A program made the position numbers and the translations under genes. Under the pieces are notes generated by a model that saw nothing but the letters and a program-made list of their open reading frames with translations, had not been told where the DNA came from and made no database searches. From Tridacna crocea (Eukaryota > Mollusca > Bivalvia > Cardiida > Cardiidae), in contig OX031057.1 in the NCBI GenBank assembly GCA_943736015.1, positions 37,534,501-37,598,500 of the forward strand: DNA of 64,000 nt. The letters are read 5' to 3'. This document shows, piece after piece, positions 9,609 to 19,799 of this stretch. How positions within the stretch are numbered: position 1 is the first letter of the stretch; every line of letters begins with the position of its first letter.

Positions 9609-10077
9609 GTCCTTGTATGGCAGGTAGAGCTCCAGCCTTGTACGTGTGAAATTCGGGAGACACGCTGTCATGAAAAAGTTAATTGAGGGGGGCGGGAACA
9701 AGAGAGGAACAGATTGATGGGAGAGTCGTTGACCTGCGCATGGCAGGCAAATTGGATTGCATGGAATTTGACATGATTAGTGTCATTTTAGCAGCTTGGT
9801 CATTACACAGCAATCACTGCACCTATGCATGTGTTCCCTGGCTTTCTCACATCAGTACTGACACAACTTCCTGTTCAAGTCACTGACTACCATATCAAGT
9901 TCATCAGAGATGAGAGGCAATAAAATGCCAGAAAGAATGTTTGCCTGCATAGGGTATCAAACTGACAACCACTAGGTCACTAGACCTCTACACTAACCAC
10001 TGAGCTATGTGGGCGGGTGCATGACAGGCAGAGCTCCAGCCTTGTATGTGTGAAACCCAGGAGACACTCTGTCATGA
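9609..10077 (-). mobile_element. tRNA-derived SINE flanked by direct repeats
   Basis: Read on the minus strand from 10017, the sequence has a tRNA-like head: CATAGCTCAGTGGTTAGTG (box A-like), then 'gtttgatacccta' (box B-like) near 9950. About 62 bp is directly repeated on both sides: 'atggcaggtagagctccagccttgtacgtgtgaaa...' at 9615-9672 and 'atgacaggcagagctccagccttgtatgtgtgaaa...' at 10020-10077. The duplication is too long for an ordinary SINE target-site duplication, so the unit may be a duplicated locus rather than a simple insertion. Confidence 0.6.
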
Positions 10078-10082
10078 TTAAA

Positions 10083-10319
10083 TTAACCCTTTACCACACA
10101 ATCCCATGTTTTAACGACCCTGTGGAAGATGCCTTTTGTAAACAGAACTGGACAAAGGAGAAAATGCTGGTAACCTGCATTATTTTTGTAATTTTTCCTC
10201 AATGTTTTCTGACCTCTCAGAGATACTTTTGTCACTTTAGCCCTGCTTTATTTGTCATCTGAAACAACTTTGAATTGGGGTGAGTCTAGGATTCTGTTGT
10301 ATTATAAGTGAAGAGTTAA
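10083..10319 (+). mobile_element. Palindromic TTAA element, subfamily A
   Basis: TTAACCCTTTACCACACAATCCC start and GAAGAGTTAA end. Centre GGTAACC, with the right arm decayed to 'tgcattatttttgtaatttttcctc'. Confidence 0.8.
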
Positions 10320-10362
10320 TTAAAAGTCAGAAGTACTGTTGAAAGTAGTGTTATCCCCATTT

Positions 10363-10545
10363 CAGCAAACCAGTGGAGGAGTTTTACTCTTACCAATAGA
10401 AAAAATGCATTTTGAAAAATACTGTGAAAAAAGAGGAAAATGCAGGTTACTGGTGTTTTCTCTTCTTTTTTCTCAGTGTTTCCTGCCTTCAAAGACAAGA
10501 TGCTTAGCATTAGACTCTAATTCAAAGCAAGAAAATCTTTGATAG
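10363..10545 (+). mobile_element. Subfamily A palindromic element, degenerate
   Basis: 'gttttactcttaccaatag' start, centre 'gcaggttactggtgttttctc', right flank 'cttcaaagacaagatgc'. Termini lost. Confidence 0.55.
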
Positions 10546-10611
10546 GAAAATTAAAAGGCAATGACAGATGACAATTTAAATGTACCGGTAGCTTAAATGT
10601 TTGAATCTGTT

Positions 10612-10839
10612 TTAACCCTTTACCAAACAATCCCTGGTTTTTACGGCCCTGAGATAAAAGCCTTTTGAAACCATTGTGGGAAAAGGAGAAAATGCTGCTA
10701 ACCAGCATTTTCTCCTTTTTCAACGATGTTTTCTACCCTGCTAGAATCAAATTTCAATTTTTAGTTACATTTATTTTGTCGTCTGCAAGTGCTTTCAATT
10801 TTGACAAGTCTAAAACTTTCTCGTTTGGTAAAGAGTTAA
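10612..10839 (+). mobile_element. Palindromic TTAA element, subfamily A, full length
   Basis: TTAACCCTTTACCAAACAATCCCTGG start, GGTAAAGAGTTAA end. The palindrome is intact apart from one arm mismatch at the centre (GCTGCTAACCAGC) and CCTTTTTCAACGATG on the right. Confidence 0.9.
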
Positions 10840-10861
10840 ATGGGGTACACAGCATTATGGA

Positions 10862-10948
10862 CACTAGCATTTTCTCCTTTTCACACAATGTTATCAGAAA
10901 GCTTTTCCAGGGTCGTTAAAATTTTAGGTTAATGGTTAGCGGTTAAAG
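10862..10948 (-). mobile_element. Subfamily A element, right half only
   Basis: Begins at the palindrome centre ('ctagcattttctccttttcacacaatg') and runs to a decayed right terminus at 'gttagcggttaa'. Confidence 0.55.
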
Positions 10949-11150
10949 ATGCAGATGTTATTATTTCAAAGCTCTCCTTTTGTTTGAGTATATGACGAAG
11001 AAACTGTTAGTATAGATCAAAGATAACTCGATGTCAGGTTCTATTGCAGTGGAACCTTGATCTACATTATTATCAGAAACAGTAATTGAATTTAAGACAT
11101 CATGAACATGAATAAATTAAAAGCAACATTTCAAGGTTTGTATGTTTTGT

Positions 11151-11378
11151 TTAACCCATCACCACATAATCCCTACTTTTGACGACCGTAAGAAAGAAGC
11201 CTTTGGAAAACATTGTGGGAAAAGGAGAAAATGCTGGTAACCAGCATTTTCTCCTTTTCCCACAATGTTTTCTACCCTTCACAGAACAAATTTCAAATGT
11301 TCATTCTCTTTTATTTTGTTGTCTGCAAATGCTTTTCATTTGGACAAACCTAGAATTTTGACGTTTGTAATGAGTTAA
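11151..11378 (+). mobile_element. Palindromic TTAA element, subfamily A, reference copy
   Basis: The palindrome is perfect: arms 11207-11238 and 11240-11271 (32 bp each) around a single A at 11239, centre GGTAACC. TTAACCCATCACCACATAATCCC on the left and TAATGAGTTAA on the right form the terminal inverted repeat. Total 228 bp including TTAA at both ends. Confidence 0.95.
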
Positions 11379-11426
11379 TCTGATAACCAAAGGATAGTTT
11401 TTTTAAGTCACCTTCCACAAATCTAC

Positions 11427-11655
11427 TTAACCCTTTACCAAACAATCCCTGGTTTTTACGACCCTGAGATAAAAGCCTTTTGAAAACATTGTGGGAAAAG
11501 GAGAAAATGCTGGTAACCAGCATTTTCTCCTTTTCCCTCAATGTTTTCTACCCTGCTGGAAGCAAATTTCAATTTTTGAGTTACGTTTATTTTTTCGTCT
11601 GCAAGTGCTTTCAATTTGGACCAGTCTAAAATTTTGTCGTTTGGTAAAGAGTTAA
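11427..11655 (+). mobile_element. Palindromic TTAA element, subfamily A, full length
   Basis: TTAACCCTTTACCAAACAATCCCTGG to TTTGGTAAAGAGTTAA. The palindrome has one mismatch (TCCCTCAATG on the right arm). Confidence 0.95.
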
Positions 11656-11824
11656 TGACACTCACTGATCATGGCATAATTTCATTTGGCCTTTATTACA
11701 AGTAATTATTCGTAATAATGCAGCTACATGTATGATGTAATGCTTGATTATGCCGTAAGCTTTTGCCAAACAGTAAACTGTTCTTTGTTTTAATGACTCC
11801 AAAGAAGAAAGTTTTTGAAATGTC

Positions 11825-12051
11825 TTAACCCTTTCCCAAACAAGCCCTGGTTTTTATGCGTCTGCATTAAAAGTCTTTTGAAAACACTTTGGGAAAAGGA
11901 GAAATTGCTCGTGACGAGCAATTTCTCCTTTTCCCACAGTGTTTTCTACCCTTTTTGGAACTTTCTGCCATTTTCTCAAAATCTAAAATTGTCGTCTGCA
12001 AGGTCTTTCAGTTTGGAAGAGTCCAAACTTTGTGGTTTGGGAAAGGGTTAA
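11825..12051 (+). mobile_element. Palindromic TTAA element, subfamily C, full length
   Basis: Termini are TTAACCCTTTCCCAAACAAGCCC and GGGAAAGGGTTAA, with a C for A change matched at both ends. The palindrome is CACTTTGGGAAAAGGAGAAATTGCTCGT, G, and its complement, with one mismatch. Right flank GTCGTCTGCAAGGTCTTTCAGTTTGGAAGAGTC resembles subfamily A, left flank does not. Confidence 0.9.
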
Positions 12052-12059
12052 AGGTTTCG

Positions 12060-12985
12060 AAGGAAGGAGAAAATGCCAGCATTAAAATTTTGTCAATTAT
12101 AATCCTTTACCATACAATAAAATTTTGGGCTTATCTAAATTCGATACATAATTATTCAAACAACAAATCAAAAGTGACTCAATTAATGGAGCTTGCCTAT
12201 AGCAGAGTAGAAAACAATGTGAGAAAGGGAGAAAACCAGTATTTCCTAATTTTTTCCAGGTTTCTAAATGTGCACAGTCTTTCAGCATAATGCTTTCAAC
12301 TTGAACGGTCTTTGTTGTATGTTAAAAGACTTAACCTTGGCTTGTCTGCCAGGCAAATTCGTACCAGCTGTAATAGCCAGTATAGATGAAGATCAAACAG
12401 CACAGTTCTTTCAGTCTGACATAGATCAGACTAAATCTTTGACAAATAAAAATTTTTTAGGCCAATTTTTGTCCATTATTCAGAGCAATAAATGCTGTCA
12501 ATTTGGATATGTCTAAACTTTTGTGTTTTTTACACAAGTTAATTTTGCAGACAAACATAGCTCAAATGTTGGGAAGTTAATTTTGCAGACAAGCATAGCT
12601 CAAATGTTGGGATTTATCTGCGTAAGGGTAAAAGATATGCTGTTTGTCATGTCAGCCTTTCTTTTTCGCTGGTAAAGTTTTTCATCCTCTCACAAACAGT
12701 TGCCATGATCTTCGCCATATTTTCATTTTTTCATTAAAATGCTTCTGCTTTCAGTAATTTTAAAATTTTGTTGGCTGGTAAAGTACTACACAATTATCCT
12801 TCCCAAGCCACTTGCTCCTTTCCCACATGGTGAAAATGGTGGTAATGATCCTGCTCTTTCCCAACCATTTATCTACCATTCTAAATATAGTTATTGTCTT
12901 TATAGCTATATCAATTTTGGCTTCTTTACAGTTTACTTTTCACAGATGCTTTCAAAAGCTTTCATCCTCATTGTTTGTTAAAAAC
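12060..12985. repeat. Degenerate palindromic-element fragments
   Basis: A minus-oriented A fragment at about 12101-12267 ('cctttaccatacaataaaattttgg' ... 'agagtagaaaacaatgtgagaaa'), right-end scraps near 12285-12335 and 12490-12540, and a badly eroded copy near 12770-12900 ('tttcccacatggtgaaaatggtggtaatgatcctg'). A 36-bp direct duplication ('ttaattttgcagacaaacatagctcaaatgttggg') occupies 12539-12611. Confidence 0.5.
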
Positions 12986-13140
12986 TTGAGTTACTGATGG
13001 TACAAATGCCATACATACCACATGATTTTTAGTTGTGATATATGTATAACCTTACATAGTCTTATCTGGGTCAAGCATGGTGTAAAATTTCTTCTTGTAA
13101 GGTATAAGTATTTCATGTCTACTTCCCCCAGATGCTAGTT

Positions 13141-13366
13141 TTAACCCTTTCCCAAACCACAAAAGTTTCGATTAGTCAGAATTGAAAGCACTTGCAGACG
13201 ACAAAATAAACGTAATTCAAAAATCAAAATTTGTTTTCAGCAGGGTAGAAAACATTGTGGGAAAAGGAGAAAGTGCTGGTAACCAGCATTTTCTTTTCCC
13301 GCAATGTTTTCGAAAGGCTTCTATCTCAAGGTTGTAAAAACCAGGGATTGTTTGGTAAAGGGTTAA
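13141..13366 (-). mobile_element. Palindromic TTAA element, subfamily A, with flipped centre
   Basis: The flanks are in minus orientation (TTAACCCTTTCCCAAACCACAAAAG ... CCAGGGATTGTTTGGTAAAGGGTTAA), but the centre is GGTAACC, which is otherwise typical of plus copies. The right arm lacks 'TCC' (CATTTTCTTTTCCCGCAATG). Confidence 0.9.
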
Positions 13367-13465
13367 CCTTTGCTTATCAAAAAGGAAGCAAAGTAAAATG
13401 TTTCTTTTCTTTCTGATTTTACTGTTATGTAAAAATATCCCTTTACAATGCAGGGAGCTAGGTTA

Positions 13466-13692
13466 TTAACTCTTTACCAAGCAACCCCTGGTTTTTACGA
13501 CCCTGAGATAGGAGCCTATTGTAAACATTATGGGATAAGGATAAAATGCTGGTTAGCAGCATTTTCTCCTTTTCCCACTATTTTCTAACCTGTTTGAAAC
13601 AAATTTCAATATTTAAGTTACGTTTATTTTGTTGTTTGCGGGTGCTTTGAATTTGGACCAGTCTAAAATTTTGCCATTTGGTAAAGGATTTA
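13466..13692 (+). mobile_element. Palindromic TTAA element, subfamily A
   Basis: TTAACTCTTTACCAAGCAACCCCTGG start and 'ggtaaaggattta' end. Centre GCTGGTTAGCAGC, with the arms carrying several unpaired changes. Confidence 0.85.
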
Positions 13693-14150
13693 CCAAAAAG
13701 CTAAAATGTTATTTCAGAGGTACTTCCATCAAGGTGTCCTCCAAAATTAAGGAAGGCGGTTACTCTGAGTAAACTTTACAGTCTGATCTCGATCCAGATT
13801 GTCTTCACAGTCACTAAGCATTGATTTATATCTTTACCAAATGACGCCTTCAAACTGAGCGTTGTCTGCGCATGTCACATACTTCGAAGATTCAACCTGT
13901 CTGTTATGATGCATCAAGCATCCCCCTTATACTTGGGAAAAGTAGGGCTTATATTGAAGCTGTTACCCTCCTTACCCAAGCATGTGGGGCTGTTTTGATA
14001 AATGGTTGGTGCATAACTTACATGCTAGTGGATTAAAGCTGATTGAATGGTACCAGGTAGCGCTTTGTTGCGCAAGATATTCATTTCATTAGAAATTCAA
14101 AGTAAAGGTTGTTGTTTTGAAACATTACTCAGCTCCATTGTACCCTGTAA
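13693..14150. other. Stretch with no recognisable feature
   Basis: No repeat termini, splice-bounded frame or RNA gene was seen. Confidence 0.4.
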
Positions 14151-14151
14151 A

Positions 14152-14228
14152 TGTTATATTGTGGGAAAAGGAGAAATTGCTGGTTACCAGTATTTTCCAT
14201 ATTTCCCATGAAGGTTTCAAAGGCTGTT
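14152..14228. mobile_element. Isolated palindrome core of subfamily A
   Basis: 'attgtgggaaaaggagaaattgctggttaccag' and a decayed right arm, without recognisable termini. Confidence 0.55.
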
Positions 14229-14237
14229 ATTATTAAG

Positions 14238-14447
14238 TTTAAACATATTTATTTTACATCGATGATAAACAAGTTCTTATAACTTACACTAGTCTCTTTT
14301 GATTCTGCTTCGTGGGAACTAGACCAGTACTAGCACGGAATGTGTGGGCCATTCAAAAATCCCAAAGTTGACACCCGCTCTCGTGTATCGAACTTGGGAC
14401 CTTTTGTTTACAAGGCCGACGCTGACTACCGTAGAACCACAGACACC
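14238..14447 (-). mobile_element. tRNA-derived SINE, 'GGTGTC-head' family
   Basis: On the minus strand it begins GGTGTCTGTGGTTCTACGGTAG (box A region), followed by GGTCCCAAGTTCGATACAC (box B-like), then 'gggtgtcaactttggg' and 'tactggtctagttcccacgaagcagaatc', ending in a TTTAAAC/ATTT-rich tail. Same family as 63719-63938 and the fragment at 22793. Confidence 0.75.
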
Positions 14448-14515
14448 AAAATTTAAGACTGATTCAACACATAATTATTCAGATGACAAATCAAAGATGG
14501 CCCAGCTGATGGGTC

Positions 14516-14744
14516 TTAACCCTTTACCCCATAAGGCATTTCTATGATATCTCTAATTGACCCTAAATAACAGCAAGGATGAAGCCGTTTCTTATGTGTA
14601 TTTGACAGCTTTTGGTAGTGTAGAAAACATTGTGGCAAAAGGTGAAATTGCTCGTCACGAGCAATTTCACCATTTGCCACAATGTTTTCCAAAGGCTCCT
14701 ACAAGCAATGCGTAGAAATGAGTATCTGTGGAGTAAAGGGTTAA
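14516..14744 (+). mobile_element. Palindromic TTAA element, subfamily B, full length
   Basis: The palindrome has one mismatch (CATTTGCC on the right for CACCTTTTGCC) around a single C. TTAACCCTTTACCCCATAAGGC on the left and GGAGTAAAGGGTTAA on the right. Flank 'tgaccctaaataacagcaaggatgaagccg' is shared with the copies at 29931 and 40932. Confidence 0.95.
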
Positions 14745-14870
14745 ATGTTTTGTTAGTGTTGTGATGAATTTTTTGTTTGTGTTGAGATAAATTTTTTTTT
14801 TAGTGTTGAGATAACTTGGTGTTTTTCGTAAAGAGGTGAACTAATGCAAAACAAACTCATATTTTTAAGT

Positions 14871-15028
14871 TTTAAAGACTCCAAGAAATGAAGCCTTTTG
14901 AAAGCATTGTGGGCAAAGAGAAAATGCAGGTATCAAGCATTTTCTCCTTTTAGCACACTGTTTTCTACCCTTCTAAAAGCTAATTTCTATATTTGAGTCA
15001 ATTATTTTGTAATTTTCAAAAACTTACA
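14871..15028 (+). mobile_element. Subfamily A palindromic element, partial
   Basis: Starts inside the left flank ('actccaagaaatgaagccttttgaaagcattgtggg') and ends inside the right flank. Centre 'gcaggtatcaagc'. Confidence 0.65.
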
Positions 15029-15040
15029 ACTGTGGAAATG

Positions 15041-15269
15041 TTAACTCTTTACCACACGAGAAAATTATAGACTGGTCCAAATTGAAAGCACTTGCAGAGG
15101 ACAAAATAAAGGTGACTAAAGAATAGAAATTTGTTCTGGGAAGGGTAGAAAACACTGTGGGAAAAGGAGAAAATGCTGGTTACCAGCATTTTCTCCTTTT
15201 CCCATAGTGTTTTCAAAAGGCTTCTTTCTTAGGGGCGTCAAAAGTAGGGATTGTGTGGTAATGGGTTAA
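15041..15269 (-). mobile_element. Palindromic TTAA element, subfamily A, full length
   Basis: TTAACTCTTTACCACACGAG to GTGGTAATGGGTTAA. The palindrome has a single arm mismatch (cccatagtg), centre GGTTACC. Confidence 0.95.
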
Positions 15270-15402
15270 AGGGGATTGGTAGAGAGTTCAGGGCATTGTG
15301 AAAACTATGAGCATATTTTGGGAAAGTTGGGTATGGAGAATGTGACTTATGCTGTTTTATTGGAAAGGAAAGTTATAAATGTTGCCAAGCCTTCTGGGAA
15401 AT

Positions 15403-15703
15403 TATCCCTTTACCACACAGTCCTATGTTTTAATAAGCTTGACTGTAGGGGTTTTTCAAAAACATTTTAGGAAAAGAGAAAATGCTGATAACAAGCATTT
15501 TTTCCTTTTCCCGCAATCTTTCCTACCCTCTCACACAGACAAATGGCATCATGTGAGTCGTATTTCAATAGGTGAGTGCAACACTATTCTAAGTGCCTGT
15601 ACAATGTACAGGCATTTAGAATAGTGTTGCACTTACCTGTCAATTTGCCATCTGCAAATGCTTTCAATTTGGACAGAGATAAAATTTTGTTGTTTGGTAA
15701 AGA
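15403..15703 (+). mobile_element. Subfamily A element interrupted by a second palindrome
   Basis: 'ttatccctttaccacacagtcc' start and 'ttttgttgtttggtaaaga' end. The right flank between 'gagtcgtatttca' and 'caatttgccatctgcaaatg' is split by an unrelated 74-bp hairpin. Confidence 0.8.
15567..15640. mobile_element. Small hairpin insertion inside a palindromic element
   Basis: 'ataggtgagtgcaacactattctaagtgcctgtaca' pairs with 'tgtacaggcatttagaatagtgttgcacttacctgt' around a single base, with about two mismatches. It interrupts the subfamily A copy at 15403-15703. Confidence 0.85.
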
Positions 15704-15880
15704 AATGGGGGCCAGTTTTATGGCATAGATGTGTTGGATCTACTTTGACACTTCCTACTGTAATCCAAATCGATCCTCCATTATATAGTATAGACTTACT
15801 ATCACTTGTGGAACCAGTGATAATTGTACATGATAATGACAAACAAGGGCAAAAGTCTGAAACAAAGAGTTACATGACGT

Positions 15881-16065
15881 AAGGAGGTCCTCTTTAGCAT
15901 GAAGGTTATAGCTTTGTAATCAGGAAGTCGAGGTTTGATCCTGCCTGGTGGAACTTTCCACATGTGAGTGACCATGGGCAAGGTGCAGCCACTTAGAGTC
16001 CCAGCATAATACCCGTGAGACTTTGAGGAAAGTTATGGAGAAATAAATGCTGCTGCTGAAATAAC
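15881..16065 (+). mobile_element. tRNA-derived SINE-like element
   Basis: Plus-strand head with 'ctctttagcatgaaggttatagc' (box A position) and 'aggtttgatcctgcc' (box B-like, near 15930), followed by 'catgtgagtgaccatgggcaaggtgc' and an A-rich tail with 'aataacagaaataatg'. Confidence 0.6.
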
Positions 16066-16177
16066 AGAAATAATGTGACCTGACCTAAGTTTTAGACTCG
16101 AAAACTACATTTTAGCTTTATACTAAATTAGAAGATGGATTTGGCTCATTCTTATTTTAATTGGGTCTTTTTTTAAA

Positions 16178-16256
16178 AGAGAAGAAAACCATAGGAAAAA
16201 GATAAAATGTTGGCTATTAGCATTTTCATCTTTTTCCTATGATGTTTTCAAATGCA
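16178..16256. mobile_element. Isolated palindrome core related to subfamily A
   Basis: 'aaccataggaaaaagataaaatgttggctattagcattttcatctttttcctatgatg' is a diverged but still paired hairpin. CATAGGAAAAAGAT is matched by ATCTTTTTCCTATG on the other arm. Confidence 0.6.
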
Positions 16257-16313
16257 GTCAACGTTGGCAAAGGGTTGAATGATTAAAGTAAATTATCCTC
16301 ATCTCTGAATGCT

Positions 16314-16542
16314 TTAACCCATTACCACACAATCCCTACTTTTGATGACCCTGAGAAAGAAGCCTTAAGAAAGCATTGTGGGAAAAGGAGAAAATGCTGG
16401 TAAACAGCATTTTCTCCTTTTCCCACAATGTTTTCTACCCTTCACAACACAAATTTCAAATTTTCGGTCACTTCCATTTTGTCGTCTGCAAATGCTTTCG
16501 ATTTGGACAAACCTAAAATTTTGTCATTTGGTAATGAGTTAA
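16314..16542 (+). mobile_element. Palindromic TTAA element, subfamily A, full length
   Basis: TTAACCCATTACCACACAATCCCTAC to GGTAATGAGTTAA. One central mismatch (GGTAAACAGC). Flanks nearly identical to the copies at 11151, 27535 and 46737. Confidence 0.95.
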
Positions 16543-16837
16543 GGGTCCATTAGCAGTCAGCTGCAAATAATTCCGAGTTGGAATAAAATTTGCTAGATTT
16601 AGTAATTAATTTTCTGCCACTGATTGGATCTTTGACAGATTATACAGAAACCACAGCCAGACTAGTTTTAATCCATTCTTTTGTGTCAGAAAAATTAGTT
16701 GTATAACTTAGTTTTCTATTCATTTTAAAACATTGTCAAACTACTGTAAAACATTGTCAGACTAGTAATATATCAATGCTTTAAAATGGCATGAATTAAA
16801 TTTGCCTACATTTTGACCCTTGAATTTTTTATCCCAC
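16543..16837. other. Stretch with no recognisable feature
   Basis: Contains only a short duplicated 'aaacattgtcaaactactgtaaaacattgtcagact' motif near 16725. Confidence 0.4.
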
Positions 16838-17851
16838 CAGAGCATGAAGTGCTCATGGTGAGCTTTTGTGACAGTGCTGTGTTCATCAAGTATTTTGCAT
16901 TGCCCATCATCAAGTTTTACCTTATGTACTTCAAGAAGCCACAGCCATAGTCTTGAAACTTGGTCAGAATGTTCGTCTTATGATGTCTTGGACAAGTTTT
17001 AGAATGGGTAATTTCGGGTTAAAAAAATAGGTCACTTGGTCAAATCATAGAAAAACCTTGTGGACTCTGAAGGGCCATATAATAGTCCAATTCTTTTGAA
17101 CATTGGTCACAATATTAGCCTTGATGGTATCTTGGACAAGTTTGAAAATGGGCCATGTGGGGTCAAAAACTAGGTGACATGGTCAAATCTTAGAAAGACC
17201 TTGGGTACACTACACTCAAAAGACCACATTTTATGTAGATGTTTTCTCAGATGATTTTTCATGTGTAGAAAAAAAATAGTAGCTCACATGGTCAAATCTT
17301 AGAAAAACCTTGTGTATGTTCTAAAGGCCAAATTTTCAGCCCAATTCTCTTGAAAGTTTGTCATAATGTTAGTGTTGATGATATCTCAGACAAGTTTGGC
17401 AATTGGTTACATCAAATCAAACACTAGGTCATTAGGTCAAATGGAACATGATGTGTACTCTCTTGAGAGCTTATCTTTAATCCAGTATCCATGCGAGTTA
17501 TTCCGGAATGTTTGGAAGAATTTGGAAAAGTGTCAAATCTGGTCAAAAACTAGATCATCAGGTCAAATTGTAGAAAAACCTTGTTTACACTCCTGAGGCG
17601 ATATCTTGAGTCCACTATGTATGAAAGTTGGTCACAATGTTTGTCTTGTGATGTCTAGATCCAGTTTTGAAAATGGGTCACATCATGTTAAAAACTTGGT
17701 CACCAAGTCACATCTTTGTCAAACCTTGTTAATCCTTTAGAGTATTTGTCATAATATCTCAGATAAAGATTGGAAATGGATCATATTATGGTCAAATGGT
17801 TCATTTAGAGATTGACTTAGGGCCATCATTGCCCTCTGTTTTATTTATTGC
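16838..17851 (+). mobile_element. Array-bearing transposon, AGCTCACC type
   Basis: Opens with a subterminal hairpin ('ccagagcatgaagtgctcatggtgagcttttgtgac') and closes with 'agggccatcattgccctctgtttt', a second small hairpin before a T-rich end. The interior is about six diverged units of roughly 180 bp ('cttgaaacttggtcagaatgttcgtctt...tcttggacaagttt...gggtcaaaaactaggtcacatggtcaaat'). No protein-coding capacity. Probably a non-autonomous Helitron/Helentron-like element. Confidence 0.75.
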
Positions 17852-17864
17852 TGCAATTTGGCCC

Positions 17865-18093
17865 TTAGCTCTTTACCAAACGACATAGTTTTAGACTAAT
17901 CCAAGTTGGAAGCATTTGCAGATGACAAAATTAATATAACACAAAAATTGAAATTTCTTTCGTGAAGGGAAGGAAACACTGGGGGCGAAGGAGAAAATGC
18001 TGGCTACCAGCATTTTCTCCTTTTCCCTCAATGTTTTCAGAAGGCCTCTTTCTCAGCGTCGTGAAAACCAGGGATTGTTTGTGAAAGCATTAA
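17865..18093 (-). mobile_element. Palindromic TTAA element, subfamily A
   Basis: Left terminus eroded to 'cttagctctttaccaaacgac', right to 'gtgaaagcattaa'. Centre GCTGGCTACCAGC. It ends 108 bp before the first visible F-BAR exon. Confidence 0.85.
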
Positions 18094-18201
18094 AGGTTGT
18101 CCGATTAATTCTGGGTTAAGAGGTTTTAGCAAGAAAAGTATTAACAAACGATTTATTAAATATTTGCATGTTCATTTACTGGCTTTGCTTTCTATTTTCA
18201 G

Positions 18202-18317
18202 GATCAATATGAGTCTGTAGGAAAACACACAGAAAAAGGCATAGAATTTTTAGAGAGATATGCTGCCTTTCTGAAGAAAAGATGTGACATTGAAACAAGC
18301 TATGCCAATGATCTGAA
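18202..18317 (+). CDS. CIP4: CIP4-like F-BAR adaptor, exon encoding start of the FCH region
   Basis: Preceded by the acceptor 'tctattttcag' and followed by the donor GTAAGTG. It encodes visible residues 1-38 plus two bases of codon 39. The start DQYESVGKHTEKGIEFLERY matches the first F-BAR helix of CIP4/FNBP1 proteins, where the conserved start is a short Met...Trp exon followed by Asp-Gln-(Phe/Tyr). 'CDIETSYANDLK' is the typical 'ExSYAxxL' signature of the FCH segment. The exon starts in phase 0, as expected if an upstream exon ends with that Trp. That upstream exon was looked for in 1-18200 and not found. Confidence 0.97.
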
Positions 18318-18589
18318 GTAAGTGTGCTGCAGTTGTAGTGTGCCTTACCAAATGAATGCTCAAAGACTTTTAGTATCCCTTTTGCACTGAACCTAAAAAA
18401 AGTATGGAGGAAAAAGAAGCAATTTCTTGTAAATTCTTGTTTTCCTGCAAATTTATACATACAATCCAGATATCAAATGTTGTGGTTATTGATGTCATGC
18501 ATGCCAAGTAACCCTCAGTGTTGATGAGCTTTGAAAAAGCACACATACATAAATGGATGTCAATTTTCAAGCTACTATCAAACAATTCA

Positions 18590-18790
18590 ATGTTAGCTAC
18601 CCTAGGAGAGAAGGCATTTGAAAACTTTTTGGAAAAGGGAGAACATACTGGTTACCCAAATTTTCTGCTCTTTCCACAATAATTATTTCCTTCCCTTGAG
18701 AAGACAGGTTTCAATATAAACCATACTTTATTTGTTGTCAGCAGATGCTTTCAATTTAAGCAAGTCTATGATTTTATAATGAAGCTTTAA
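18590..18790 (+). mobile_element. Subfamily A palindromic element, degenerate
   Basis: 'taggagagaaggcatttgaaaactttttggaaaagggagaacatactggttaccc' and right flank 'tttgttgtcagcagatgctttcaatttaagcaagtc'. Lies in the intron after the first visible exon. Confidence 0.65.
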
Positions 18791-19202
18791 GTAGGTTGAT
18801 TAACTACTCTATGCACACCATTGTTATAGCTCTGGCACAGTTGTCTTCTTCCTCTTGGTGGTGCAAAGACTTTGATATTTTGATCTATCCCTGTTATTAC
18901 GGAAAGTCTTTAATGCAACCTTGGACAAAATGTTTACTTTCTATAGGAGAGACCCAACAACAGGGAATAAACATAACTTTCTGTGATTTACTTTGTTCAT
19001 TGTGTGATTATTCATCCCTGGGAAAAACCTCTTTGAAACCTCTTTGATTTGGAGGAAATTTTAAGTTTTTTGCATGCCCTGTGAAAAGGGATTTTAATAC
19101 ATCTGCAAAAAGTATTGACCGAGGTCAGCCTGCGCAGATCCGGACATTGGTTGAAACTTTTGGTCAATTTTCTGTAGGTCAAAGGACCAGTATACCTCGG
19201 GA
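18791..19202. other. Intronic stretch with no clear feature
   Basis: Near 19119-19200, 'gaccgaggtcagcctgcgcagatccggac...ggaccagtatacctcgg' has weak inverted ends and resembles the 'gcctgcgcag' hairpins of the MITE at 51859. Nothing else stands out. Confidence 0.4.
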
Positions 19203-19480
19203 TTAACCCATTACCACACAATCCCTATTTTTGAAGACCCTGTGAAAGAAGCCTTTAGAAAACATCATGGGAAAAGGAGAAAATGCTGGTAACCAGCATT
19301 TTCTCCATTTCCCACAATGATTTCTGTCCTTCCCAAACCAAATTTCAAATTTTCAGTCACTTTTATTTTGTCGTCAGCAAATGCTTTCGATTTGGACAAG
19401 CTTAGAAATTTGTCGTTTAATCCTTTACCAAACAAGCCCTGGTTTTTACGACCCTCAGATAAAGGCCTCTGTAACTGTCA
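19203..19480 (+). mobile_element. Two fused subfamily A copies in tandem
   Basis: The first copy (19203 to about 19420) is complete up to 'tttgtcgttt'. There it runs straight into a second left end, TTAATCCTTTACCAAACAAGCCCTGG, which breaks off at 'ataaaggcctct' before its palindrome. The first copy has a perfect GGTAACC centre with one arm mismatch (CTCCATTTCC). Confidence 0.85.
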
Positions 19481-19799
19481 GAGTAGTTTTTACATAGTTA
19501 TGCCCCATTTTTGACAAAGAATTTTCACTGAAAATCAAAAAACTTTAAGCCAAGCATTGGCACCCGATGTGATGCTCATTTTTTTTCTTTTCAAGAACTG
19601 ATTATTATAATCGCGCCAGGATTTATTCCATCTTATTGTTGACTCTTGTCTTCTGATTGTTATGTTGGAAGGAGCAAATGGCTTGTTGAAAATATTGAGC
19701 AGAGAACTGGTAAACGAGATAGGAAAGATAGATACTGAGGTTATATAACTGAAGTAACATGAACTGTGTTGTTTTGTTCAGAGCTTTACCTCTGAAAAC

